Shown one piece after another: positions 1-8,654 of a stretch of 64,000 bases of DNA. A program made the translations under genes and the position numbers. The stretch covers positions 57,634 to 121,633 of the forward strand of contig NZ_JAHVDV010000013.1 of the NCBI RefSeq assembly GCF_051486985.1, in the 5' to 3' direction. Source of the stretch: CBFFRJ01 sp051486985. GTDB lineage: Bacteria; Pseudomonadota; Gammaproteobacteria; Enterobacterales; Enterobacteriaceae. The first letter of the stretch is position 1, and every line of letters starts with the position of its first letter. The notes beneath the pieces are model-generated. The model was not told where the DNA came from. It saw only the letters and a program-made list of their open reading frames with translations, and searched no databases.

Positions 1-336
1 TTCCTGGCCGTAACCACGATACTGAATCCCGTCGTACATTCTTCCCAGCACGCGCGCAGTATCTTTAATTGATTCTTTATGCCCAATCTGACTGCCGCTT
101 GGGCCGAGATAAGTGACGCGAGCGCCCTGGTCAAATGCGGCAACTTCGAAAGAGCACCGGGTGCGAGTGGAGTCTTTTTCGAAGATGAGCGCGATGTTTT
201 TACCAGTAAGCTTTTGTACTTCCTGACCTTTTTTCTTATCAGATTTTAACCGGGCGGCAAGTTGTAGCAGGGTGTTGATTTGTTCAGGGGTAAAATCGAG
301 TAATTTTAAAAAGTGCTTTTGGTAAAACGTCGTCAT
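1..336 (-). CDS. argI: Ornithine carbamoyltransferase, N-terminal part
   Basis: Ornithine carbamoyltransferase joins carbamoyl phosphate to ornithine to give citrulline in cytoplasmic arginine synthesis. The window holds the first 112 residues, starting MTTFYQKHFLKLLDFTPEQI; the rest lies beyond the left edge. The carbamoyl-phosphate-binding STRTR motif is visible in EKDSTRTRCSFEVAAF, followed by the typical GPSGSQIGHKESIKDTARVL stretch. The ATG at 334-336 is followed upstream by two ARG boxes, as expected for an ArgR-repressed gene. Position beside rraB matches enterobacterial argI; the name argF would be equally valid for a genome with one copy. Confidence 0.96.
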   Translation of the reverse strand, partial: MTTFYQKHFLKLLDFTPEQINTLLQLAARLKSDKKKGQEVQKLTGKNIALIFEKDSTRTRCSFEVAAFDQGARVTYLGPSGSQIGHKESIKDTARVLGRMYDGIQYRGYGQE

Positions 337-361
337 GGTTCCCTCACCTGGCTGGCCACTT

Positions 362-400
362 ATTGAATTAAAATTCAATTTATATGTATTAATATTCATT
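362..400 (-). promoter_or_regulatory. Tandem ARG boxes (ArgR operator) of argI
   Basis: Two 18-bp imperfect palindromes, ATTGAATTAAAATTCAAT at 362-379 and TATGTATTAATATTCATT at 383-400, are separated by 3 bp. This is the standard two-box arrangement bound by the hexameric ArgR-arginine repressor. They lie 26-64 bp upstream of the argI start and should overlap its promoter. Confidence 0.9.
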
Positions 401-496
401 TTCAAGCGCTATGAATAAATCTTTTCTCCCAGGAGTGGAGGCATTGACGGCGGTATGTGACAATAAGTCTATCTGCCACATTATGAGGAATGAGCC

Positions 497-919
497 ATGG
501 CGAACCCGGAACAACTGGAAGAGCAGCGCGAAGAGACGCGTTTGATTATTGAAGAATTGCTGGAAGACGGCAGCGATCCTGATGCGCTGTACACCATTGA
601 GCATCACCTGTCGGCAGATGACTTCGAAACTCTGGAAAAAGTGGCGGTCGAAGCCTTTAAGATGGGCTATGAAGTGACCGAGCCGGAAGAGCTGGAGCTG
701 GAAGATGGCGAAGTCGTTATCTGCTGCGACCTGCTTTCTGAGAGCGCACTGAATGCCGATCTGATTGATGCTCAGGTTGTACAACTGATGGATCTCGCAG
801 AAAAATTTGAAGTCGAATACGACGGTTGGGGCACCTACTACGAAGACCCGAACGGTGAAGACGGCGACGAAGGTGATGACGATTATGAGGATGAAGACGA
901 CGACGGCGTGCGTCACTAA
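497..919 (+). CDS. rraB: Regulator of ribonuclease E activity B (RraB)
   Basis: RraB binds RNase E and alters the composition and activity of the degradosome. The 140-residue product is close to the usual size of about 138 and shows the characteristic start MANPEQLEEQREETRLIIEELLEDGSDPDALYTIEHH. It ends in a long run of Asp and Glu (GEDGDEGDDDYEDEDDD), typical of the family. The ATG is preceded by GAGGAA. It is divergent from argI and 44 bp upstream of miaE. Confidence 0.96.
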   Translation: MANPEQLEEQREETRLIIEELLEDGSDPDALYTIEHHLSADDFETLEKVAVEAFKMGYEVTEPEELELEDGEVVICCDLLSESALNADLIDAQVVQLMDLAEKFEVEYDGWGTYYEDPNGEDGDEGDDDYEDEDDDGVRH

Positions 920-963
920 ATCCCCCTGCGGCGGCTTCGGCTGCCGCACTGCAAGGAACAGGC

Positions 964-1722
964 ATGGATTACCCGCAAATACTCTCTCCGGTTTTACACT
1001 TTCTGCACTGCACGACCCCGCAAGCCTGGATAGACAAAGCCCGTGACCCGGCACATCTGCCTCTGTTACTCACCGACCATCTGATCTGCGAACTGAAAGC
1101 GGCGCAAACGGCCATGCTGTTGGTGCGTAAATACGTTGCCAGTAAAGAAGGGGCCAACATGCTGCTGGAATGGCTGAAACCCTACGAGGCGTTCGCCTTT
1201 CGTGAAGGGCCAGAGCCCGATTTCAATACGTTGCAAAAACAGGTAGCCAAAGGCGCGATGCCCAAAACGGAGGATCCGTGGGGACAGGCATTAATCGACA
1301 GCATGGTATTGCTGATTAAAGAAGAGTTGCACCATTTCTGGCAGGTTCGTGAAGCCATGACAGCGCGCAATATTCCCTATGTGAAAATCACCGCCAGTCG
1401 TTACGCCAAAGGTATGCTGAAAGGGGTGCGCACGCATGAACCGTTGACTCTTATCGATAAGCTCATCTGTGGCGCCTATATCGAAGCGCGATCCTGCGAG
1501 CGCTTTGCGGCGCTGGCACCGCATCTGGACGATGAGCTAAAAGCATTCTATCTGTCACTATTGCGCTCGGAGGCCCGCCATTATCAGGATTACCTGACGC
1601 TGGCGCAGCAAATTTCAAAGACCGACATTACGCCACGTATTCGCTATTTTGGTGAGGTTGAAGCCGCCTTGATCAGCACCCCTGATGCCGAATTCCGCTT
1701 TCACAGCGGCGTGCCGCTCTGA
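964..1722 (+). CDS. miaE: tRNA-(ms2io6A37) hydroxylase MiaE
   Basis: MiaE is a nonhaem di-iron monooxygenase that hydroxylates the isopentenyl side chain of ms2i6A37 in tRNA, giving ms2io6A. The 252-residue protein has the ferritin-like helical pattern with metal-ligand candidates such as IKEELHHFWQV, YIEARSCERF and RSEARHYQDY, the repeated E-x2-H/R-x2-H type signatures. AAGGAA precedes the ATG. The gene is present in Salmonella, Klebsiella and Enterobacter and absent from E. coli K-12, which helps to place the organism. Confidence 0.95.
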   Translation: MDYPQILSPVLHFLHCTTPQAWIDKARDPAHLPLLLTDHLICELKAAQTAMLLVRKYVASKEGANMLLEWLKPYEAFAFREGPEPDFNTLQKQVAKGAMPKTEDPWGQALIDSMVLLIKEELHHFWQVREAMTARNIPYVKITASRYAKGMLKGVRTHEPLTLIDKLICGAYIEARSCERFAALAPHLDDELKAFYLSLLRSEARHYQDYLTLAQQISKTDITPRIRYFGEVEAALISTPDAEFRFHSGVPL

Positions 1723-1884
1723 CCTGTCAGAAGCGGTTGTTCTGTTTCTCACGGCGTGACATCTTTCCAGGGCGGTTAAAGAGGCGGCATTACCGCTTTG
1801 GTGAGTGTTGTGGGCGTTATTCGGCTGACCGCGGAATATCAGTAAGCGGTTTGCCTCTCCCGTACAACGTGAGGGAGGCATGGT

Positions 1885-2388
1885 TTAAAGTGATTTCAAC
1901 ATCCTTACTTCGCAATCCACATGCCCGGTACAGCCGAGCGGCTCATGAATATGCATAAAGCCAAGGTGTTCGTACAGGCCTATTGCCTCTTTCAGAAAGG
2001 CCGTAGTCTCCAGATAACAGCGCGTAAACCCCTGCGCACGCGCGTGATCAAGGGCGAGAAGGGCCAGTTTTTTTGCCATCCCCAGGCCACGCGCTGAGGG
2101 CAGGAAATACATCTTTTGCAGCTCGCAGATATCCGGCTCGCTACCGCTCAGTGGTGCTACGCCGCCGCCGCCCACAACAACGCCATCCTGCTCAACCACC
2201 CAATAGGCATGGCCCGGTTGGCTGTAGAGTTGATAAAGCTCATCAAGATTAGGATCGGCCACGGTATAGCCTTTGTCAGCAGTCAGACCGTATTCTGCGG
2301 AAACCTGACGGATAACGGCGGCGATAACGGCATTATCACAGGCACGAATTGGGCGTAATGTTACGCACTGTTTAGCCACTACATTCAT
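1885..2388 (-). CDS. yjgM: GNAT-family N-acetyltransferase YjgM
   Basis: Predicted cytoplasmic acetyl-CoA-dependent acetyltransferase of about 167 residues. The acetyl-CoA-binding motif A is visible in MYFLPSARGLGMAKKLALLALDHAR (the RGLGMA loop), and the C-terminal GNAT motif in AIGLYEHLGF. The natural substrate is not known. A longer open frame begins at 2436, but the ATG at 2388 (MNVVAKQCVTLRPI) gives the usual family length and is preferred. It lies between miaE and yjgN as in related enterics. Confidence 0.88.
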   Translation of the reverse strand: MNVVAKQCVTLRPIRACDNAVIAAVIRQVSAEYGLTADKGYTVADPNLDELYQLYSQPGHAYWVVEQDGVVVGGGGVAPLSGSEPDICELQKMYFLPSARGLGMAKKLALLALDHARAQGFTRCYLETTAFLKEAIGLYEHLGFMHIHEPLGCTGHVDCEVRMLKSL

Positions 2389-2565
2389 ACATACACTCAA
2401 TAATACAAACTTATTAATTGGCGTATTTAATAGCACTCTCTGAAAGTGCGTGCAAGTTGTTTAATACAGATGCCATTTATTGGTCGATACGTTATCGTAG
2501 CGCGCTCACGGAAGTGATAATCATTATTTGCTTATTCAATGCTTATATTTAAGGATGATGTTTTT

Positions 2566-3756
2566 ATGCACGGAGATATCCGTTTTAAGAATGATGTAAG
2601 GCAGTCGTTTATATTTCATGGTAAAGGTCTGGACTATTTTTTAATTTCACTAGTCAATATTTTTCTGTCGCTTATCACTATTGGTATTTACATGCCCTGG
2701 GCGATGGTGCGATCCCGCCGTTACCTCTATGAAAATCTCGAACTCAACGGCGCACGCTTTGGCTACCACGCAAAGGGGAGTGCACTGTTTCTGAGCTGGC
2801 TACTCATGGCGATAATCCTGTTTATTGTTGTCTTTGTCGCCGGGCTGCTCCATCCTTTTGTAAGCTCATTGACTCTGTTTGTTATCATGCTGGTGATGCC
2901 GTTTCTGATGGTAAAAAGCCTGCAATATAATGCCCTGATGACCACGCTGAATAATATCCGCTTTGCATTTCATTGTTCGATGAAAAGCGCCTGGTGGATA
3001 ATAATGGGGCTGCCCACGCTGTTGACCCTTATTTTATGCACGGTTTTATTTAGCCTCGGGTATATGATGTTCAACGGTTATAATTTTGACGGTTTGCTGG
3101 TGAAAATCATTCTCCTTGCGCTAATTGGAATAACGGGCCTGAGCGGGATCAATGGCTATGTCTATGCCAGATGGCTCTCCCTGATTGGGCAGAGCGGGCA
3201 GTTTGGCGTGCATAAATTTGATATTCATGTCAGCACGAAATTCTGTATTAAAGCCTGCCTGTTCTCGCTGTGTATTTTAATCCCTTTTTTAGGGCTGATT
3301 TTCTACTGCTTCTCACTGTCGTTTAGCAATATGGACATGCTGCGGAGGATGGGCGGTTCAGACAACGAGGTGATTTCGCATTTCCCTGGGCTGATTTTGT
3401 TGTGCTACCTGCTCTACTTCGCGGCGATTTTGCTCTCCTCTGCTTATATCTGGCAGGCCTATCGCAACCACTTTATGAATGGACTAACCCTGGCAGACGG
3501 GCGCATTCGTTTTGCCTCAACCCTGACATTTTACGGTGTTGTTGTCCAGTTGTTGCAGTTGGTTTTCGTCTCGATGATAACCTGTGGCTTAGCCTATCCG
3601 TGGATGAAGATGCGCTTTATCCGCTATCAGGCCCGCCACTCCTGGGTAGAAGGTTGCCTCTCCAGCGTGGCATTGACTGACCACAATGAACAGGTGGATA
3701 AAGGTGTGGTTGCAACGGTGTCTCGCGGCGTGATGCCGGTGATTCCCTTTCTTTAA
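2566..3756 (+). CDS. yjgN: DUF898 inner-membrane protein, YjgN paralogue 1
   Basis: Polytopic inner-membrane protein of unknown function, 396 residues, with about eight to ten hydrophobic segments. DUF898 hallmarks are seen near the start (FIFHGKGLDYFLISLVNIFLSLITIGIYMPWAMVRSRRYLYENLELNGARFGYHAKGS) and repeated near the end (GLTLADGRIRFASTLT, YPWMKMRFIRYQARHSWVEG), so the protein has an internally duplicated layout. The start at 2566 is chosen because AAGGA lies about 10 nt upstream; an in-frame ATG at 2539 has no such site. It is followed by a second DUF898 gene of nearly the same size. Confidence 0.88.
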   Translation: MHGDIRFKNDVRQSFIFHGKGLDYFLISLVNIFLSLITIGIYMPWAMVRSRRYLYENLELNGARFGYHAKGSALFLSWLLMAIILFIVVFVAGLLHPFVSSLTLFVIMLVMPFLMVKSLQYNALMTTLNNIRFAFHCSMKSAWWIIMGLPTLLTLILCTVLFSLGYMMFNGYNFDGLLVKIILLALIGITGLSGINGYVYARWLSLIGQSGQFGVHKFDIHVSTKFCIKACLFSLCILIPFLGLIFYCFSLSFSNMDMLRRMGGSDNEVISHFPGLILLCYLLYFAAILLSSAYIWQAYRNHFMNGLTLADGRIRFASTLTFYGVVVQLLQLVFVSMITCGLAYPWMKMRFIRYQARHSWVEGCLSSVALTDHNEQVDKGVVATVSRGVMPVIPFL

Positions 3757-3967
3757 CCTTGCCGGCCGAAGCGTACTTCGGCCTTTATTTCACTCTCAGT
3801 TTTTCCGCCTGTTTTCCCGCTATAGCATCATCAGCATACCCTGACAATCCCAGTAATATTAGTCGCTACATTTTTAGTACAAAATTAACTAAACTTAATA
3901 ACGGCAATAAAAACCGCAATGGTAGTGTGGCTTATTTGGTGTTGTTCTATTTACGATAAGGATTGTT

Positions 3968-5170
3968 ATGTCTTTCGAAACTCAAGGTGCTACGGCAGCA
4001 CCCTCACGGAATTTTACGTTCCAGGGGAGCGGTGCCGGCTATTTCTGGATCTGGCTGGTTAATATTTTACTGACTATTGTCACGATGGGACTTTTTTTAC
4101 CCTGGGCATTAGTACGTGCACGCCGTTATTTTTATGCTAATACGGAACTGGAAGGGGCGCGTTTTTCTTACCATGCCACCGGCAGTTCGGTATTCATCGG
4201 CTGGCTCTGCCTGGTGGTGCTTTACGTTATCTTTTTTGTAAACATGGTCCACAATAACGTCCTGTTATCCTTTTGTATGATTGGGCTCTTTTTGATCTTC
4301 TTTCCCTGGCTGGTGACACAGGGTCTGCGCTATCAGATGCTGATGACGGAAATTAACAATGTCCGTTTCAGCTTCTATGCCAGCCCGCTGCGCGCCTGGT
4401 GGGTGATGCTGGGTTGTCCGTTGCTCATCATGGTGGTCTCCGTTCTTATTTTCTCCGGAATAATGACCAGCACCATGAGCACGGGTTCTTATACGGCGAT
4501 GTTTGTGGGTATTGGCATTGGTTCGCTCTGTCTGCTGCTCGGTATGGCCGTAATGCAGGGGATCTACACGGCGCAGTGGTACGGTATGCTGGTAAATAAC
4601 CTGCAGTATGGCACGCAGAAATTTGCCGGCAGCTTCTCCATCAAGAAATGTACTATGATTGCGCTGTTCTCAATGTTGCTGCTGTTCCCGTTCCTTGCGC
4701 TGGCGATGTTTATTGTCGTTCCGGCCCTGATGACCCTGATGCAGTACTCATCGGTGGTAGGGGGCGATCCTGAGCAACTGGCAGTGCTGGCCGGGCCGCT
4801 CTACAGCAGAATGGTGCTGGCTTACTTTGTCTATATTTTCGGGGCGTTGTTCTGCTTTATTTTCGCCTTCGTGAAAATGCGTAACTACATCTATTCGCAG
4901 GTTTCGCTGGCGCAAAACATCCACTTCTCCTCAACCGTCACTATTGGTCGTGTGATGTGGCTGTCGGTAACCAACGTTCTGGTGTGCATGGTAACGCTGT
5001 TCCTGGCGTGGCCGTGGGCGAAAGTGCGTTTTACCCGCTATGTGCTGGAAAACACCCATGTGCACGGCGAGTTGCAGAATCTGACGCTGGAAAATCATGG
5101 TCAGCAACCGGCGAAAGACCCGGCGAACCTGCTGGCGCGTGGGCTTTCCTTCTTCCCTGCGGTGTTCTGA
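3968..5170 (+). CDS. yjgN: DUF898 inner-membrane protein, YjgN paralogue 2
   Basis: A second 400-residue DUF898 membrane protein, co-directional with the first and 211 bp downstream. Shared landmarks include FTFQGSGAGYFWIWLVNILLTIVTMGLFLPWALVRARRYFYANTELEGARFSYHATGS near the N terminus and a matching AWPWAKVRFTRYVLENTHVHGEL segment near the C terminus. The ribosome site AAGGA lies 7 nt before the ATG. E. coli K-12 has one yjgN, so this pair looks like a tandem duplication that has diverged considerably. Function unknown. Confidence 0.9.
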   Translation: MSFETQGATAAPSRNFTFQGSGAGYFWIWLVNILLTIVTMGLFLPWALVRARRYFYANTELEGARFSYHATGSSVFIGWLCLVVLYVIFFVNMVHNNVLLSFCMIGLFLIFFPWLVTQGLRYQMLMTEINNVRFSFYASPLRAWWVMLGCPLLIMVVSVLIFSGIMTSTMSTGSYTAMFVGIGIGSLCLLLGMAVMQGIYTAQWYGMLVNNLQYGTQKFAGSFSIKKCTMIALFSMLLLFPFLALAMFIVVPALMTLMQYSSVVGGDPEQLAVLAGPLYSRMVLAYFVYIFGALFCFIFAFVKMRNYIYSQVSLAQNIHFSSTVTIGRVMWLSVTNVLVCMVTLFLAWPWAKVRFTRYVLENTHVHGELQNLTLENHGQQPAKDPANLLARGLSFFPAVF

Positions 5171-5186
5171 TTACGCTCAGTAAATA

Positions 5187-5217
5187 AAAAAGCCAGGCGT
5201 AAAAGCCTGGCTTTTTA
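5187..5217. terminator. Bidirectional Rho-independent terminator between yjgN and valS
   Basis: The stem AAAAGCCAGGC / GCCTGGCTTTT with a short GTAAAA loop is flanked by A runs on one side and T runs on the other, so it can end both the rightward yjgN transcript and the leftward valS transcript. Confidence 0.88.
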
Positions 5218-5230
5218 TTTTGCAACCCGA

Positions 5231-8086
5231 TTACAGTGCGGCGATAACGGCCTGCTGCTCAATCAGCTTGGCTTTGGCTTCGGCATAGCCATCCAGCTTC
5301 TCACGCTCTTTGGCAATCACCGCTTCCGGTGCGCGGGCCACAAAGCCTTCATTGGACAGTTTGCTTTCGATGCGGCCAATCTCACCTTCGATCTTCGCCA
5401 CTTCTTTCGCCAGACGTGCAAGCTCATCGTCTTTATTGATAAGACCCGCCATCGGGATCAGCAGCTCTGCGCCGTCAACAATCTTGGTCACGGAAACCGG
5501 ACCTTTCTCGTTAGCTGGCAGTACGGTGATGCTCTCCAGGCGTGCCAGGTTCAGCAGGAAGCTGCGGTTGTCATTCACACGACGCTCCGCATCTTTGCTG
5601 CAACCGCGCAGCAGCAGCTCAAGCGGTTTACCCGGAGAGATGTTCATCTCGGCGCGGATGTTACGCACGGCGATAATCGCCTGCTTCAGCCATTCGGTGT
5701 CAGCGGCAGCGGCTTCATCAACCTGAGACGCATCGTACTGCGGCATAGGTTGCAGCATGATGGTGTCAGCGGTAATGCCTTTCAACACTTTTACACGCTG
5801 CCAGATGGTTTCGGTGATAAACGGAATGATCGGGTGCGCCAGACGCAGCAGCGCTTCCAGCACGTTGACCAGCGTGTTGCGGGTACCACGCAGTTCCGCT
5901 TCAGAGCCGCCGTTCATCACCGGCTTGGTCAGCTCCAGATACCAGTCGCAGAACTGGTTCCAGGTGAATTCATACAGAATGCCCGCCGCAATATCGAAAC
6001 GGAAGTTATCCAGCGCTTCACGGTAGGCTTTCACGGTCTGGTTAAATTCCGCAAGGATCCAGCGATCGGCAAGAGAAAGCACCATATCGCCGCCGTTAAA
6101 GCCGCAGTCCTGCTCTTCGGTGTTCATCAGTACGAAGCGGCTGGCGTTCCAGAGTTTGTTACAGAAGTTACGGTAACCTTCCAGGCGCTTCATGTCCCAG
6201 TTGATGTCACGACCGGTGGAGGCGAGCGCGGCCAGGGTGAAACGCAGGGCATCGGTGCCGTGTGGCTCAATGCCGTTCGGGAACTGTTTCTCGGTGCGTT
6301 TGGCTATTTTCTCAGCCAGTTGCGGCTGCATCATATTGCCGGTGCGTTTTTCCAGCAGATCTGCCAGAGAGATACCGTCGACCATATCCAGAGGATCGAT
6401 AACATTGCCCTTGGATTTGGACATCTTCTGGCCTTCGTCATCACGAATCAGACCGGTCATGTAGACGGTATGGAACGGCACCTGCGGCTTGCCATCTTCA
6501 TCTTTGATGAAGTGCATGGTCATCATGATCATGCGGGCAATCCAGAAGAAGATGATGTCGAAGCCAGAGACCATCACGCTGCTCGGGTGGAACTGACGCA
6601 GGGCGTCGGTATTCTCCGGCCAGCCGAGGGTGGAGAAGGTCCACAGGGCGGAGGAGAACCAGGTGTCGAGCACGTCTTCGTCCTGGCGCAGGGCAACGTC
6701 AGCGCTCAGGTTATTTTCCTGGCGCACTTCAGCTTCGGTGCGGCCCACGTAGACGTTGCCTGCTTCGTCGTACCACGCCGGGATACGGTGACCCCACCAC
6801 AGCTGACGGGAGATACACCAGTCCTGAATATCACGCATCCAGGAGAAGTACATGTTTTCATACTGTTTCGGCACGAACTGAATGCTGCCGTTTTCAACCG
6901 CTTCCACCGCCGGTTTCGCCAGCACGTCAGCGCGAACGTACCACTGATCGGTCAGCATCGGTTCGATAACCACGCCGCCGCGGTCGCCGTAAGGCACGGT
7001 CAGGTCGTGGGGTTTAATCTCTTCCAGCAGGCCCAGCGCATCGACAGCGGCAACCACCGCTTTGCGCGCGGCAAAACGTTCCAGTTTCTGGAACTCAGCC
7101 GGGATGGCGCTGGAATAGACGTCAGACTCTTCGCCTTTGGTGTCATAGACTTCGGCGCTTTCACGGATGTCGCCGTCAAAGGTCAGGATGTTGATCATCG
7201 GCAACTGATGACGACGACCCACTTCGTAGTCGTTAAAGTCGTGTGCCGGGGTGATTTTCACGCAGCCGGTGCCCTTTTCCATGTCGGCGTGTTCGTCGCC
7301 CACAACAGGAATGCGGCGGTTCACCAGCGGCAGCACCACGAATTTGCCAATCAGGTCTTTGTAGCGCGGATCTTCCGGGTTAACTGCCACGCCGGTATCA
7401 CCGAGCAGGGTTTCCGGACGGGTGGTCGCAACCACCAGATAATCTTTACCGTCTGCGGTTTTTGCGCCGTCGGCCAGCGGGTAGCGGATATGCCACATGG
7501 ACCCTTTGGACTCACGGTTTTCCACTTCGAGGTCGGAAATCGCCGTACGCAGTTTCGGGTCCCAGTTCACCAGGCGCTTGCCACGGTAAATCAGGTCTTC
7601 TTTATACAGGCGGACGAAGACTTCTTTCACGGCATTAGACAGGCCTTCGTCCATGGTGAAGCGCTCGCGCTCCCAGTCCACGGAGTTACCCAGACGGCGC
7701 ATCTGGCGGGTAATGGTGCCGCCGGATTCTGCCTTCCACTGCCAGATTTTATCGATGAAGGCGTCGCGGCCGTAATCGTGGCGGGTTTTCCCTTCTTCAG
7801 CGGCAATTTTACGCTCAACCACCATCTGGGTGGCGATACCTGCGTGGTCGGTACCGGCCTGCCACAGAGTATTTTTACCCTGCATACGCTGGTAGCGGAT
7901 CATGGTATCCATGATGGTTTGCTGGAAGGCATGACCCATATGCAAACTGCCGGTGACGTTCGGCGGCGGGATCATGATGCAGAAGCTTTCCTGGCTTTCA
8001 TCGCCATTGGGTTTGAAGTAGCCCTGCTTTTCCCAGTGCTCGTAAAGCGGCTGTTCGATATCTTGTGGGTTGTATGTCTTTTCCAT
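5231..8086 (-). CDS. valS: Valyl-tRNA synthetase
   Basis: Class I aminoacyl-tRNA synthetase charging tRNA-Val, 951 residues, the expected length. The HIGH-type motif appears as GSLHMGHAFQQ near residue 50 and the KMSKS motif as GQKMSKSKGNV. A large CP1 editing domain lies between them, the anticodon-binding region follows, and the C-terminal coiled coil (AKEVAKIEGEIGRIESKLSNEGF) is present. Its start overlaps the holC stop (TAATG), showing translational coupling in the pepA-holC-valS order. Confidence 0.98.
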   Translation of the reverse strand: MEKTYNPQDIEQPLYEHWEKQGYFKPNGDESQESFCIMIPPPNVTGSLHMGHAFQQTIMDTMIRYQRMQGKNTLWQAGTDHAGIATQMVVERKIAAEEGKTRHDYGRDAFIDKIWQWKAESGGTITRQMRRLGNSVDWERERFTMDEGLSNAVKEVFVRLYKEDLIYRGKRLVNWDPKLRTAISDLEVENRESKGSMWHIRYPLADGAKTADGKDYLVVATTRPETLLGDTGVAVNPEDPRYKDLIGKFVVLPLVNRRIPVVGDEHADMEKGTGCVKITPAHDFNDYEVGRRHQLPMINILTFDGDIRESAEVYDTKGEESDVYSSAIPAEFQKLERFAARKAVVAAVDALGLLEEIKPHDLTVPYGDRGGVVIEPMLTDQWYVRADVLAKPAVEAVENGSIQFVPKQYENMYFSWMRDIQDWCISRQLWWGHRIPAWYDEAGNVYVGRTEAEVRQENNLSADVALRQDEDVLDTWFSSALWTFSTLGWPENTDALRQFHPSSVMVSGFDIIFFWIARMIMMTMHFIKDEDGKPQVPFHTVYMTGLIRDDEGQKMSKSKGNVIDPLDMVDGISLADLLEKRTGNMMQPQLAEKIAKRTEKQFPNGIEPHGTDALRFTLAALASTGRDINWDMKRLEGYRNFCNKLWNASRFVLMNTEEQDCGFNGGDMVLSLADRWILAEFNQTVKAYREALDNFRFDIAAGILYEFTWNQFCDWYLELTKPVMNGGSEAELRGTRNTLVNVLEALLRLAHPIIPFITETIWQRVKVLKGITADTIMLQPMPQYDASQVDEAAAADTEWLKQAIIAVRNIRAEMNISPGKPLELLLRGCSKDAERRVNDNRSFLLNLARLESITVLPANEKGPVSVTKIVDGAELLIPMAGLINKDDELARLAKEVAKIEGEIGRIESKLSNEGFVARAPEAVIAKEREKLDGYAEAKAKLIEQQAVIAAL

Positions 8087-8529
8087 TATTTCCAGGTTGC
8101 CGTGTTCAGGTTGAAACCAGCCATGCGATAGGCTTTATAGCGCTCGCGAGCCAGTTGTTTCAGAGTGTCTTCGTAAGGGACAAAGTCTATCACTTCTGTG
8201 AAAGCGGTGGCAAAATCTGCAAAGTTCGTGCGCAGGCTGATAAGCACATCGCGGGCGCTGCTGTTGCGCTTTTGCGGCCAGGCGATTTCGACCGGCGCGC
8301 CGCCACGTGGGCCTTCACCCGCCAGGTTATGCGGCACAAAGCTTTCCGTTGGCCTTGCCCACAGCGCTTCGTCGAGGCGAATAGCCTGTTGCTCATCTTC
8401 GCAGGCAATCAGTACGCGTTTGCCAGTGCGCCAACGTTCTGCGGCAATCTCACACACCAGTTGCTCGACGGCGCTCAGGCCATCCTGCTGCGTGTCGTTG
8501 TCCAGAAGATAAAACGTGGCGTTCTTCAT
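8086..8529 (-). CDS. holC: DNA polymerase III chi subunit
   Basis: The chi subunit links the clamp-loader complex, through psi, to single-stranded DNA-binding protein. The 147-residue product begins MKNATFYLLDNDTQQDGLSAVEQLVCEIAAERWRTGKRVLIACEDEQQA and contains VEIAWPQKRNSSARDVLISL, matching HolC throughout. It sits directly upstream of valS with overlapping stop and start codons. A palindromic repeat separates it from pepA. Confidence 0.96.
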   Translation of the reverse strand: MKNATFYLLDNDTQQDGLSAVEQLVCEIAAERWRTGKRVLIACEDEQQAIRLDEALWARPTESFVPHNLAGEGPRGGAPVEIAWPQKRNSSARDVLISLRTNFADFATAFTEVIDFVPYEDTLKQLARERYKAYRMAGFNLNTATWK

Positions 8530-8564
8530 GATATGGGGCTTCTTGTGGTGGATTTAAATCGTAC

Positions 8565-8648
8565 ACCCTCACCCCGACCCTCTCCCTCAAGGGAGAGGGA
8601 GAAAACCTAACCCTCGCCCCTTTGGGAGGAGGGTTAGGGTGAGGGGGA
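8565..8648. repeat. CCCTCACCC-type palindromic intergenic repeat (copy 1)
   Basis: REP-like element between holC and pepA. It starts CCCTCACCCCGACCCTCTCC and ends with the near-inverse GGAGGGTTAGGGTGAGGGGG. It can form two hairpins: CTCTCCCT/GGGAGAG, and CTAACCCTC (8607-8615) with GAGGGTTAG (8629-8637). Related copies follow lptG and dhaK in this window. Confidence 0.8.
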
Positions 8649-8654
8649 TTTTGC

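Noticed and set aside
389..1054. 221-residue frame antisense to rraB
   Set aside because: It mirrors the acidic rraB coding sequence (runs of Val/Phe opposite Asp/Glu codons) and has no independent support.
3759..3959. 66-residue frame between the two yjgN genes
   Set aside because: No ribosome site or recognisable pattern; the segment is the leader of the second yjgN.
5750..8131. 793-residue open frame antisense to valS
   Set aside because: It lies wholly opposite the well-supported valS gene, has a composition typical of a codon-bias shadow (His, Gln, Val-rich) and shows no family features.
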